A stretch of 64,000 nucleotides of DNA from Phycisphaerales bacterium (GTDB lineage: Bacteria; Planctomycetota; Phycisphaerae; Phycisphaerales; UBA1924): positions 24,057 through 88,056 of the forward strand of contig JALWOY010000041.1 in the NCBI GenBank assembly GCA_027083355.1. The letters are read 5' to 3'. Both the position numbers and the translations under genes were made by a program. The notes beneath the pieces were generated by a model. That model ran no database searches and was not told the DNA's origin. It worked only from the letters and a program-made list of their open reading frames with translations. Below are positions 17,453-27,239 of the stretch, one piece after another (within the stretch, counting starts at the first letter, position 1; each line of letters begins with the position of its first letter).

Positions 17453-17814
17453 CGCCGATCACCTCCGTACCCAAGCCCAGACAGCGGGGAGAGAGGCAAG
17501 AACACCCGTCTCCTGTTCCAGAAACCACGAGAATCTTTTGGAATCCATTTCGCTTCACCCGGTCTCAATACGACAAAGCAAACCCTCATTCTGACGAGCT
17601 ACGGGCGCAAGCCCGTGGAGCATCCCGCAAACGTCGGGCTCCGCGGGCTCGCGCCCGCGGCTCGTTGAACCCAAGATTCGATCGCGTTCCGCATCACAAG
17701 CAGAACACCCGATGAACGATCTCCCTGGCCCTTTGTGAGCAGTCAGGCTCCGCGGGCTCGCGCCCGCGGCTCGTTGAACCCAAGATTCGATCGCGTTCCG
17801 TGATGCCGACGGGT
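17453..17814. repeat. Repeat cluster between convergent accC and M24 peptidase genes
   Basis: There is no gene in this 362-base gap. At 17483-17550 lies the distal part of the element found at 12256-12354 (AACACCCGTCTCCTGTTCCA...). At 17594-17620 is the palindrome CGGGCGCAAGCCCG. Then two apparently identical 55-base direct repeats follow, 17637-17691 and 17746-17800, each with the palindrome CCGCGGGCTCGCGCCCGCGG and a CGTTGAACCCAAGATTCGAT tail, 109 bases apart from start to start. Confidence 0.85.
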
Positions 17815-18975
17815 CTATTTCCACTCCAACCCCTCGGGCAGCTCGTTCAGGTTCTCGTAGCCCATCTCGGTGACGATCAGCAGATCCTCGATCCGCATCC
17901 CCCCCACCGCCATCGAATACAGCCCCGGTTCCACCGTCACCGCGTCGCCCACCAGCAATTCCGGGCCCTTGAAATCCAGCAGCGGGGGCTCCTTCAGGTC
18001 CAGCCCCAACCCGTGCCCTGTGCCGTGCGGCATCGAGCAGAACGACGCCGGCGCTCCCTCCGGCGGGAACCCCAACGCATACCCCCGCCCCTTGATGACG
18101 TCGGTCACCGCCCGGTGCACGGATTCGCCCGTCACGCCCGCACGCAACGCCGCCACGCCCGCGGCCTTCGCCTCGACCACGACGGCGTGCATCTTCTTCA
18201 CCTCGTCGGGGATGTCGCCGTGCACCACCATCCGCGTGCAGTCCCCGTGATACCCCGTGTCGAGGTGCTTGGGGAACACGTCGACGATGATCGGCTCGCC
18301 CGTCCGCAGCACGCCCGAGCCCGCGTTGTGGCAGTCGCCCCCCTCCGGCCCGCCCGCGACGATGTGCCCCTCGCCGACGGTGTTCCGCTCGGCCAGGTGG
18401 GCCGTGATCAGCGCCTTGACCCGCTCGCTGGTGAGCACCTCGCCGGGCGTGGTCGGGTCGAGCAGTTCGCCGGCCGCGTTGGCGTCGGTCCGGGCGATCA
18501 GTTCACACGCCATGCGGATCGCGCTTTCGGTGATTCGTTGTGCGGTCCGCAGGGCGTCGATTTCCTGCGCGTCTTTCTGCCGACGATCCTTGACGCCCAG
18601 CTCGAGGTCGAGTTCCGCGTCGATGCCCGCCCGGCGCAGCGCGTCGTACACCACCATCGGCAGGGTGCGGTCGACCGTCACACGCCCCACGCCCATCCGG
18701 CGGAGACACTCGGCCGTCGCCTGCGCCGCCCTGATCTCTCGATCGCCGGATAGCCCCTCCGCCGGCTCGAAATCCTCGTAGCAATACACCTCGTCGGCCC
18801 GGGCCTGTTTTTTCGCCCGCATCAGTTCGACATCACGCAGGATCAGTGTCCGCTTGCCGTCGGGCGTCACGATGATCGAAGCCGGGTCGTGGGCATCGAA
18901 CCGGATCGCATGAAACACGGCCTTGTTGATCGCGGGCACGCCGGAGAGGAGGGTGGCGGTTTTGATGTTGGTCAT
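17815..18975 (-). CDS. Aminopeptidase P-like M24 peptidase
   Basis: This 386-residue M24B protein is a paralog type distinct from the one at 14331. The N-terminal domain spans about 1-150. The metal ligands are Asp in IIVDVFPKH, Asp in GYHGDCTRMVV, His in MPHGTGHGLGLDLKEPP, Glu in VEPGLYSMAVGG and Glu in MRIEDLLIVTEMG. It probably trims peptides at Xaa-Pro bonds in the cytoplasm. It lies 57 bases downstream of uvrA on the same strand. The first ~72 codons are nearly identical in DNA to the start of the chimeric gene at 58108-58614, so this locus is the likely donor of that copy. Confidence 0.88.
   Translation of the reverse strand: MTNIKTATLLSGVPAINKAVFHAIRFDAHDPASIIVTPDGKRTLILRDVELMRAKKQARADEVYCYEDFEPAEGLSGDREIRAAQATAECLRRMGVGRVTVDRTLPMVVYDALRRAGIDAELDLELGVKDRRQKDAQEIDALRTAQRITESAIRMACELIARTDANAAGELLDPTTPGEVLTSERVKALITAHLAERNTVGEGHIVAGGPEGGDCHNAGSGVLRTGEPIIVDVFPKHLDTGYHGDCTRMVVHGDIPDEVKKMHAVVVEAKAAGVAALRAGVTGESVHRAVTDVIKGRGYALGFPPEGAPASFCSMPHGTGHGLGLDLKEPPLLDFKGPELLVGDAVTVEPGLYSMAVGGMRIEDLLIVTEMGYENLNELPEGLEWK
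18758..18975 (-). repeat. Duplicated segment (donor copy), 5' end of the M24 peptidase gene
   Basis: By eye, 18758-18975 and 58397-58614 differ at about 7 of 218 positions and have no gaps. Identity begins at TCCGCCGGCTCGAAATCCTC and stops right at the start codon. Here the segment is continuous with a full-length M24 domain, so this looks like the original. Confidence 0.9.
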
Positions 18976-19032
18976 GCTCGGATTGTATGAGCACGCCAGC
19001 GGGCGGTCGTTGAGCGGCTGCGTTGCCCGGAA

Positions 19033-22000
19033 TCAATCCGCCGACGAACGCCCGAGCATCTTCTTCAGATACCCGCCCGTGAAGCTCCCCTTCACCCCGG
19101 CAACCTTCTCCGGCGGCCCGTACGCGACGATCTCGCCGCCCCTGTCGCCGCCCTCGGGGCCGAGGTCGATGATCCAGTCGGCGCACTTGATCACGTCGAG
19201 GTTGTGCTCGATCACGATCAGCGTGTTGCCCGCGTCGGCGAGGCGGTCGAGGACCCCGAGGAGCCGGCGGATATCCTCGAAATGCAGCCCCGTCGTCGGC
19301 TCGTCGAGAATGTAGAGCGTGTGCTCGGCGCTCGGCGTGCCGTCGTATCGCGTGCCCTTGCCCAGCTCCGTCGCCAGTTTCACCCGCTGCGCCTCACCCC
19401 CCGAGAGCGTCGTGCTGGGCTGGCCCAGCTTGATGTACCCCAGCCCCACGTCGCGCAGGCACTCGGCGAATCGCAGGATCTTCGGGTGGTTCTCGAAGAA
19501 CGTGCATGCCTCCTCGACGGTCATGTCGAGCACGTCGGCGATGTTCTTCCCGCGGTAGTGCACCTCGAGCGTTTCCCGGTTGTACCGCTTGCCGAGGCAG
19601 ACCTCGCACTCGACGTACACATCCGGCAGGAAGTGCATCTCGATCTTCTTGAGCCCCTGCCCCTGGCAGGCCTCGCAGCGCCCCCCCGCGCCCGCCTTGC
19701 CCTTGCGCGTCGCGGGCACGTTGAACGAGAAGCGGCCGGGCTGATAGCCCCGGATCTTCGCCTCCTTCGTCTGCGTGAACACCTTGCGGATCTCGTCGAA
19801 GATGCCCGTGTACGTCGCGGGATTGGAGCGGGGCGTCCGGCCAATGGGGCTCTGGTCAACCTCGATCACCCGGTCGATGCGGTGCAGCCCGTTGACGCGG
19901 GTATGCTCGCCGGGCCGGTCTTTCGAGCCCAGCAGGTGCCGCCGGACGGCCTTGAGCAGGATCTCGTTGACGAGCGTGGACTTGCCCGAGCCCGAAACAC
20001 CCGTGACGCAGACGAACCCACCGACGGGGAAGGCCGCGTCGATCTTCTTGAGGTTGTTGTGCCGGGCGCCCTTGACGACGAGGGCGTTCTTTTCATTCAG
20101 CGCCCGCCGCTTCTTCGGCACCGGGATCTCGCGCCGACCCGCGAGGTAGTCGCCCGTCAGGCTCTCGTCGGCGGCGCAGATGTCGTCGATCGTGCCCTGG
20201 GCGACGATCCGCCCCCCGTGCACCCCCGGCCCCGGGCCGATATCGACCACGTGGTCGGCCGACCGGATCATGTCCTCGTCGTGCTCGACCACCAGCACGG
20301 TGTTGCCGATATCCGTCAGGTGCCGCAGCGTGCGGATGAGCCGCGCGTTGTCGCGTTCGTGCAGCCCGATGGTGGGTTCGTCGAGCACATAGCACGCACC
20401 GACGAGGCCCGAGCCGACCTGCGTCGCAAGCCGGATGCGCTGCGCCTCGCCCCCCGAGAGCGTCGCCGTGCGCCGGTCGAGGCTCAGGTAATCCAGCCCC
20501 ACGCTCGTCAGGAACCGAAGCCGGTTGCCCACCTCGCGCAGGATCGGCTCGGCGATCCGGGCCTGTTCTTTCGAGAGTTTCAGCCCGTCGATGAACCCGA
20601 TCGCGTCGTTGATGTTCAGCCGGCTGAGCTCGGAGATGTTGAGGATCGTGCCGTCGTCGCGGGGCCGACCCAGAACAGTTTGAGAAAACGCCCGGGCCTT
20701 CTCGGCCCTGTGCGACGATTCGAGAAAAACGTGCAGCGATTCGATCTTGAGCCGGTCGCCGTGGCAGTCCGGGCAGGTCTGCTCGCGCTGGAACTGGTGG
20801 AGGTGGTCCTTGACCCACGCGGACTCGGTCTTGTTGAACCACTTGTGCAGCATGGGCAGCACGCCCGCCCACGACACACCGAGCGCGTCCTCCTGCGCCG
20901 GCGTGGTGCCGTGCAGGAGGATGCCGCGGGTCTCGTCGTCGAGCTGCCCGATGGGCGTCGAGCCGTGGATGCCGAAGGCGCGGCAGAACCGGCGGAGATA
21001 CCGCGGGTAGATCATCCCGCCGGGGCCGTTCTTTTTCCACGGCGCGATCGCATTCTTGAGGATCGGCCTGTCCGGGTCGGGCACGACCAGATCCTCGGCG
21101 AATTCGAGGATCGCCCCGAGTCCGTGGCAGGTGGGGCACGCCCCGTACGGCGAGTTGAACGAGAACAGCCGCGGGCTGAGCTCGTCGAGCGCGACGCCGG
21201 GGTGGTCCGGGTCGGCGAATTTCTCCGAGAACGTATGGTCGGCCCACGCAGTCTCTGACGAGCCCCGACCGTCAGGGAGGGGTTTCTTGCCCAACCCGGA
21301 ATCCCCTCCCGCACGGTCGCGGCCCGTTTGAACCGCGACGACCACCGAGCCATCCCCCAGCCGCAACGCCGCCTCGATGCTCTCGGCCAGGCGTTGCCGG
21401 GCGTCCTGCCGGATGACGACGCGGTCGACAACGACCTCGATGGTGTGTTTCTTGTAGCGGTGCAGGCCGAGCGGGTTTTCCCCGCCCTCCTTGAGCGCCC
21501 CGCGGAGATCGATGATCTCGCCGTTGACGCGGACGCGCGCCCACCCCTCACCGAACAGATTTTCGAGCGTGTCCTTGTGATGCCCCTTCTTGCCGCGGAC
21601 GACCGGGGCGAGGACCATCAGCCGGGTGCCCTCGTCGAAACCCATGATGTGGTCGACGATCTGGCTCGCGCTGCTCGACTCGATCAGCCGCCCCGAGCGG
21701 GCGAGGACCGTCCCGTCTTTCTTCGTCCGCGTCGCCGCCCACGACCGCGGCGTGCCACACCGGGCGTACAGCAGCCGGAGATAGTCATAGATCTCCGTCG
21801 TCGTCGCCACGGTCGACCGTGGGTTGTGGGCGCTCGACCGCTGCTCGATCGCGATGGTCGGGGGGATGCCCTCGATCTCCTCGACGTCCGGCTTCTTCAG
21901 CTGGTCGAGGAACTGCCGCGCATACGCCGACAGCGACTCCATGTATTTCCGCTGCCCCTCGGCGAAGATCGTGTCGAACGCGAGTGAGCTCTTGCCCGAC

Positions 22001-22173
22001 CCGCTCAGCCCCGTCATCACGATCAGCCGATCCCGCGGCAGCGTCAGGTCGACATTCTTGAGGTTGTGCTCCTTCGCGCCGCGCACACGGATCACCCGCC
22101 CGGCGTCGGCCCGACGACCAGACGAACCGGTGGATTCCTTCACCTCGACTATCCCCGCGGCATCGGGCGGCAT
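19033..22173 (-). CDS. uvrA: Excinuclease ABC subunit A
   Basis: UvrA is the damage-sensing ATPase of nucleotide excision repair; it loads UvrB onto DNA. At 1046 residues it is longer than the typical ~940. Both ABC modules are complete: Walker A LSGSGKSSLAFDT and GVSGSGKSTLVNE, signatures LSGGEAQRIRLATQVG and LSGGEAQRVKLATELG, and Walker B regions CYVLDEPTIGLHE and LYILDEPTTGLHF. Zinc-finger cysteines appear in CPTCHG, CPDCHG and CEACQGQ...CEVCLG. The ATG at 22173 has GGAGGGAG seven bases upstream; a GTG at 22221 would overlap the upstream gene. Residues about 283-306 (DRAGGDSGLGKKPLPDGRGS) come from an in-frame palindromic repeat. Confidence 0.96.
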   Translation of the reverse strand: MPPDAAGIVEVKESTGSSGRRADAGRVIRVRGAKEHNLKNVDLTLPRDRLIVMTGLSGSGKSSLAFDTIFAEGQRKYMESLSAYARQFLDQLKKPDVEEIEGIPPTIAIEQRSSAHNPRSTVATTTEIYDYLRLLYARCGTPRSWAATRTKKDGTVLARSGRLIESSSASQIVDHIMGFDEGTRLMVLAPVVRGKKGHHKDTLENLFGEGWARVRVNGEIIDLRGALKEGGENPLGLHRYKKHTIEVVVDRVVIRQDARQRLAESIEAALRLGDGSVVVAVQTGRDRAGGDSGLGKKPLPDGRGSSETAWADHTFSEKFADPDHPGVALDELSPRLFSFNSPYGACPTCHGLGAILEFAEDLVVPDPDRPILKNAIAPWKKNGPGGMIYPRYLRRFCRAFGIHGSTPIGQLDDETRGILLHGTTPAQEDALGVSWAGVLPMLHKWFNKTESAWVKDHLHQFQREQTCPDCHGDRLKIESLHVFLESSHRAEKARAFSQTVLGRPRDDGTILNISELSRLNINDAIGFIDGLKLSKEQARIAEPILREVGNRLRFLTSVGLDYLSLDRRTATLSGGEAQRIRLATQVGSGLVGACYVLDEPTIGLHERDNARLIRTLRHLTDIGNTVLVVEHDEDMIRSADHVVDIGPGPGVHGGRIVAQGTIDDICAADESLTGDYLAGRREIPVPKKRRALNEKNALVVKGARHNNLKKIDAAFPVGGFVCVTGVSGSGKSTLVNEILLKAVRRHLLGSKDRPGEHTRVNGLHRIDRVIEVDQSPIGRTPRSNPATYTGIFDEIRKVFTQTKEAKIRGYQPGRFSFNVPATRKGKAGAGGRCEACQGQGLKKIEMHFLPDVYVECEVCLGKRYNRETLEVHYRGKNIADVLDMTVEEACTFFENHPKILRFAECLRDVGLGYIKLGQPSTTLSGGEAQRVKLATELGKGTRYDGTPSAEHTLYILDEPTTGLHFEDIRRLLGVLDRLADAGNTLIVIEHNLDVIKCADWIIDLGPEGGDRGGEIVAYGPPEKVAGVKGSFTGGYLKKMLGRSSAD
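21258..21328. repeat. Palindromic element inside uvrA
   Basis: Arms GAGCCCCGACCGTCAGGGAG (from 21260) and CTCCCGCACGGTCGCGGCCC (to about 21325) are imperfect inverses around a ~20-base spacer. It encodes about 24 extra residues just before the conserved SEKFADPDHP...RLFSFNSPYGACPTC block. A single arm of this family is intergenic at 4350-4374. Confidence 0.8.
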
Positions 22174-22217
22174 CGCACTCCCTCCGGATTCGGTCGATCG
22201 ACGCCCAGCCATGCGGT

Positions 22218-22475
22218 TCACGGGGTGTCGCTGTCGGCCGGCCCGACATCAGATGCAGAGGGCGCGGCCTGATCGTCAAGCCCCGTAGCCGCGCCCGCGG
22301 CCTGCCCCCCGGCCTGCCGGGCAGACTGCCGGGCGGCCTCCTCACGCTCGGCCTGCTGCTTGTGGCTCGCGAAGAACCCGAGCAACACCACACCGATCGC
22401 CAGACCGAGAAAAAAATACCCGAATCGCTGCCGGGTCGTGGTTCCAGACGTGTTCGCGGCGTGCGGTGAAACCAT
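22218..22475 (-). CDS. Small single-pass membrane protein upstream of uvrA
   Basis: This 85-residue ORF has one hydrophobic helix, YFFLGLAIGVVLLGFFAS (about residues 19-36), then a basic/acidic amphipathic stretch (HKQQAEREEAARQSARQAGG) and an acidic, Ala-rich tail. The ATG at 22475 is preferred; a GTG at 22514 is also in frame. It ends 44 bases before the uvrA start, so they may share a transcript. I do not recognise the family. The short size and lack of a Shine-Dalgarno leave real doubt that it is translated. Confidence 0.5.
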   Translation of the reverse strand: MVSPHAANTSGTTTRQRFGYFFLGLAIGVVLLGFFASHKQQAEREEAARQSARQAGGQAAGAATGLDDQAAPSASDVGPADSDTP

Positions 22476-22563
22476 CGCGTCAGGGTAGGCGGGCACACCG
22501 CCCGGGCGCGGCACACCAATCGACCGCCGGGGGGAGACCCGGCCCGTTCCCGATCCACCGCGG

Positions 22564-23958
22564 TCAGAAATGCGTCGCCTCGCGGGGGATGAGCCTGCCC
22601 CGCCCGATCGTGCCGACGAACGCCCCGTCGCGGGCCTGCACCTCGCCGCGGACCGTCACCACCGACGCCCGCCCCCACACCTTCCAACCCTCGAAGGCGT
22701 TGTAGTCGACCGCGCTCAGGCTCGTCTCTTTCGAGATCGTCCCGGCATAATCAGGGTCCCACACCACGAGGTCGGCGTCGGACCCCACGCGGATATCGCC
22801 CTTGCGCGGGTACATGCCGAACAGCCTCGCCGCCTGCGTGCTGCACGCGTCGACGAAAGTATGCAGATCGATCCGGCCGGCGCACACGCCGTGGGTGTAG
22901 ACCATGACGGGGCGTTCCTGGATGGAGGGGATGCCGTTGGGGATCTTGGTGAAGGCGTCTTTGCCCATGTCCTTCTGGCCGTTGAAGTTGAACGGGGCGT
23001 GGTCAGTGCCGATGGTGCTGATCGCCCGGCCCGCGAGCCCGGCCCACAGCACGTCCTGATGCTGACGCTCGCGCAGCGGGGGCGACATGACATACTTCGC
23101 GCCCTCGAAATCAGGCTTCTCGGCGGCTGTCTTGTCGAGCAGGAGATGCGGCAGCACCGCCTCGATCCAGACATTCACGCCCCGCAATCGGGCATCGACC
23201 GCCGCCCGCACCGCCGGCTCGCACGACGTGTGCACGGTATAAATGTGCGCCCCGGTCAGACCCGCCATCGTGGCCAGATGATGCACCCCGTCGGCCTCGA
23301 CACTGATCGGGCGAGAAGGCTCGTGCCACTCGGGCCCGGTCTTGCCCTCGGCCAGCAGCCGCTTCTGCATCGAATCGATCGCCTCGGCGTTCTCGCAGTG
23401 GGCGGTGACGATGACGCCGAGTTCCTTGGCCATCGTGAGCATGGCGAACAGGTCCTCGTCGGAGAGATCGAGCGCCCCCTTGTAGGCAAGGAAGACCTTG
23501 AACGACGGGATGCCCTCGTCCTCGACGATCCGCCGGAACTGCTGCCGGGCCGACTCGTCGAACCGCACGACGGACATATGGAACGAGTAATCCACCGCCG
23601 CCAACTCGTCGGCCTTGGACTTCCATTCGTTGAACGCGTCCATCGGCTCGTCGGTCGGGCCGGGGCAGATCATCTCGATGATCGAGGTGGTGCCCCCCGC
23701 CAGCGCCGCCCGCGAAGCCGACGCGTGGTCGTCGATCGCGTTGGTGCCCATGAACGGCAGGTGGATGTGCACGTGCGGGTCGATGAACCCGGGGAAGACA
23801 TACTTGCCGGCCGCGTCGATGATCTCGGTGTCCGGGGGCAGATCCTTCGCGTCGAGCGCGGGGGCGATCCTCGTGATCGTCTCGTTCTCGCAGTAGATAT
23901 CCGCGTCGTAGGCATCGGTCGCGGTGACGATTTTCCCGCCTTTGATGAGCAGTGACAT
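22564..23958 (-). CDS. hydA: Dihydropyrimidinase (D-hydantoinase family)
   Basis: This 464-residue cyclic amidohydrolase opens the dihydrouracil or dihydrothymine ring to give N-carbamoyl-beta-amino acids. Metal and active-site landmarks are DPHVHIHLPF (paired His), the carboxylated Lys in SFKVFLAYKG, His in VTAHCENAEAI, IYTVHTSCEPA and the Asp of IGTDHAPFNFNGQK. The order on the minus strand is NCS1 permease, AGXT2-like aminotransferase, then this gene, consistent with reductive pyrimidine breakdown. The dehydrogenase (preA/preT) and beta-ureidopropionase are not in the window. A hydantoinase role on other cyclic ureides is an alternative. Confidence 0.9.
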   Translation of the reverse strand: MSLLIKGGKIVTATDAYDADIYCENETITRIAPALDAKDLPPDTEIIDAAGKYVFPGFIDPHVHIHLPFMGTNAIDDHASASRAALAGGTTSIIEMICPGPTDEPMDAFNEWKSKADELAAVDYSFHMSVVRFDESARQQFRRIVEDEGIPSFKVFLAYKGALDLSDEDLFAMLTMAKELGVIVTAHCENAEAIDSMQKRLLAEGKTGPEWHEPSRPISVEADGVHHLATMAGLTGAHIYTVHTSCEPAVRAAVDARLRGVNVWIEAVLPHLLLDKTAAEKPDFEGAKYVMSPPLRERQHQDVLWAGLAGRAISTIGTDHAPFNFNGQKDMGKDAFTKIPNGIPSIQERPVMVYTHGVCAGRIDLHTFVDACSTQAARLFGMYPRKGDIRVGSDADLVVWDPDYAGTISKETSLSAVDYNAFEGWKVWGRASVVTVRGEVQARDGAFVGTIGRGRLIPREATHF

Positions 23959-24049
23959 CGGTTGTTCTCCTGTATCACCCGCTGTGTATCTTTTTCAGGA
24001 CCCCAGTGACAAACCGCGCGTTTTTACGAGCCACGATCTCCGCCCCGCG

Positions 24050-24131
24050 CTGGACGAGCCACGGGCGCAAGCCCGTGGAGCGGTCGGCCATGAACTCCGC
24101 GGGCTTGCGCCCGCGGCGCGTTGATCCACCA
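24050..24131. repeat. Paired palindromes (CGGGCGCAAGCCCG family)
   Basis: GAGCCACGGGCGCAAGCCCG and, inverted 30 bases on, CCGCGGGCTTGCGCCCGCGG form a BIME-like pair between the dihydropyrimidinase and aminotransferase genes. Other copies are at about 17594-17670, 17746-17785 and 27129-27165. Confidence 0.75.
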
Positions 24132-24139
24132 GACATGCC

Positions 24140-25492
24140 CTATCCCTTCGCCGCCCTCGCCAGCGCCTCGTCGAGCACGCCGCACATGAACGTGCAGTCG
24201 TCTTTCGTCAGGCACATGGGCGGCTTGATCCGCAGCACGTTGCCGTACAGCCCGCCCTTGCCGATCAGCAGGCCCATGTCCTTGCAGTGCTCCATCACGT
24301 CGGACGTCTCGGCCGAGGCGGGTTCCTTCGTCGAGCGGTCCTTGACCAGCTCGACGCCGAGCATCAGACCCATGCCGCGGACGTCACCGACGAGGTCGTG
24401 CTTGTTCTTGAGCGATTCCAGCCCCGCCTTGAGAAAACCGCCGATCTCTTTCGACCGTTTCTGCACGTCCATCTCGCGCATCACCTCGAGCGTCGCGATG
24501 CCCTGCGCCATCGAGACGGGATTCCCGCCGAAGGTGTTGAAGTGCAGCCGCTGCGCGAGCGGCTCGGCGATCTCCTTGCGGGTGATCACGCAGCCGATGG
24601 GGGCGCCGTTGCCGATGCCCTTGGCCATCGTCACGATGTCGGGCGTGACGCCGTGGTTCTCGAAGCCCCAGAAATGCTCGCCGGTGCGGCCGAACCCGGT
24701 CTGGACCTCGTCGGCGATGCACACCCCGCCGGCGTCATGCACCGCGGCATAAACATCCTTCAGATAGCCCGGCGGCAGCTCGACCGCCCCGCCCACGCCC
24801 TGGATGCTCTCGGCGATGAACGCCGCCACCTTGCCGGGCGTGCTCGAACGGATCAGGTCGCGTACGTCCGCGGCATACTTCGCCCCCGCGTCGGGGTCGT
24901 CATAGCCATACGGGCCTCGGAAGCGATCCGGATTCAGCGCATGGTGCACGCCGACGCCCTGCAGAACCGGGAATTTCCAGGTGTGCAGGGCCGTCAGCCC
25001 CATGGCCGTGGGCGACATGCCGTGGTAGGCGTTGCGCAGGGCGATGATGTCGTTGGCCCCGGTGTGCAGCTTTGCCATCATGCAGGCCAGGTCGTTGGCC
25101 TCGCTGCCCGAGTTGGTGAAGTAGCAGGTGTCGAGCCCCGAGCCGGCGGGCATGGCGTCGGCGATCATCTCGGCGAACCGCGCGATGTTGGGGTGCAGAT
25201 AGATCGTCGTCGTGTGCTGGAGCAGGCTGTTCTGTTCGTGCACGCGCTCGATGACCTTCGGGTGGCAGTGCCCCACGCTCACGGTGACGATCCCCGCGAA
25301 CCCGTCGAGATACCGCCGGCCCGTCTCGTCGTACAGATACTGCATCTTCCCCTCGACGATCATCACAGGGTCGCGGTAATACGTCAGGATCGCCGAGGCG
25401 AGGTGGGCCGATCGCATGCCGCGCACGTCGGCCTTGCTCGGGCCGGTGTACGGCGCGGGCTGATGATCGAACGGGGGGAGTGTCGGTGTCAT
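24140..25492 (-). CDS. Class III PLP aminotransferase, AGXT2-like
   Basis: This 450-residue fold-type I aminotransferase has YFTNSGSEANDLA (phosphate cup), CIADEVQTGFGRTGEHFWGF (Asp contacting the PLP ring), the PLP Lys in TMAKGIGNGAPIG and HFNTFGGNPVS. The blocks GFGRTGEHFWGFENHGVTPD and KDMGLLIGKGGLYGN strongly resemble AGXT2, which transaminates beta-alanine, 3-aminoisobutyrate and glyoxylate. That fits the dihydropyrimidinase next door: the end products of uracil and thymine degradation would be its substrates. The start follows the permease stop by three bases, implying one transcript. A different omega-amino acid substrate remains possible. Confidence 0.88.
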   Translation of the reverse strand: MTPTLPPFDHQPAPYTGPSKADVRGMRSAHLASAILTYYRDPVMIVEGKMQYLYDETGRRYLDGFAGIVTVSVGHCHPKVIERVHEQNSLLQHTTTIYLHPNIARFAEMIADAMPAGSGLDTCYFTNSGSEANDLACMMAKLHTGANDIIALRNAYHGMSPTAMGLTALHTWKFPVLQGVGVHHALNPDRFRGPYGYDDPDAGAKYAADVRDLIRSSTPGKVAAFIAESIQGVGGAVELPPGYLKDVYAAVHDAGGVCIADEVQTGFGRTGEHFWGFENHGVTPDIVTMAKGIGNGAPIGCVITRKEIAEPLAQRLHFNTFGGNPVSMAQGIATLEVMREMDVQKRSKEIGGFLKAGLESLKNKHDLVGDVRGMGLMLGVELVKDRSTKEPASAETSDVMEHCKDMGLLIGKGGLYGNVLRIKPPMCLTKDDCTFMCGVLDEALARAAKG

Positions 25493-25495
25493 GGT

Positions 25496-26959
<1,464 letters not shown>

Positions 26960-27239
26960 GATACAGAAAGATCACACCATACGGATGCCAGAACACCCTC
27001 GTGCTTTCCGGATCAAGAGCCGGGTGTGCTTCCCTCCCTCTCCCCGCTGGCGGGAGAGGGCCGGGGTGAGGTTGGACTCCCGAACCCCACACCCGAAGCC
27101 CAGAATACGGATAGAGCCAACGTTCCAGAAAAACACCCGGGCTCGCGCCCGGGTCTGGTTGATGCACACGGGATTGTCCCGGAGCCGTCTGTATCCGTAC
27201 CGCCCCGCGGGGAGCCCCCGCGGGACGCGCCGCATCCGC
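26960..27239. repeat. Repeat-filled gap upstream of the NCS1 permease
   Basis: 26977-27071, read on the minus strand, is a full copy of the ~95-base element at 12256-12354. It runs from CCTCACCCCGGCCCTCTCCC to GGCATCCGTATGG and begins only 18 bases from the permease start codon. CCGGGCTCGCGCCCGG at about 27136 belongs to the CGGGCGCAAGCCCG family, and CCCCGCGGGGAGCCCCCGCG at about 27201 is a further palindrome. There is no gene here. Confidence 0.75.

Noticed and set aside
19204..21258. 684-codon plus-strand frame opposite uvrA
   Set aside because: It is antisense to complete ABC motifs of uvrA and has no domain resemblance.
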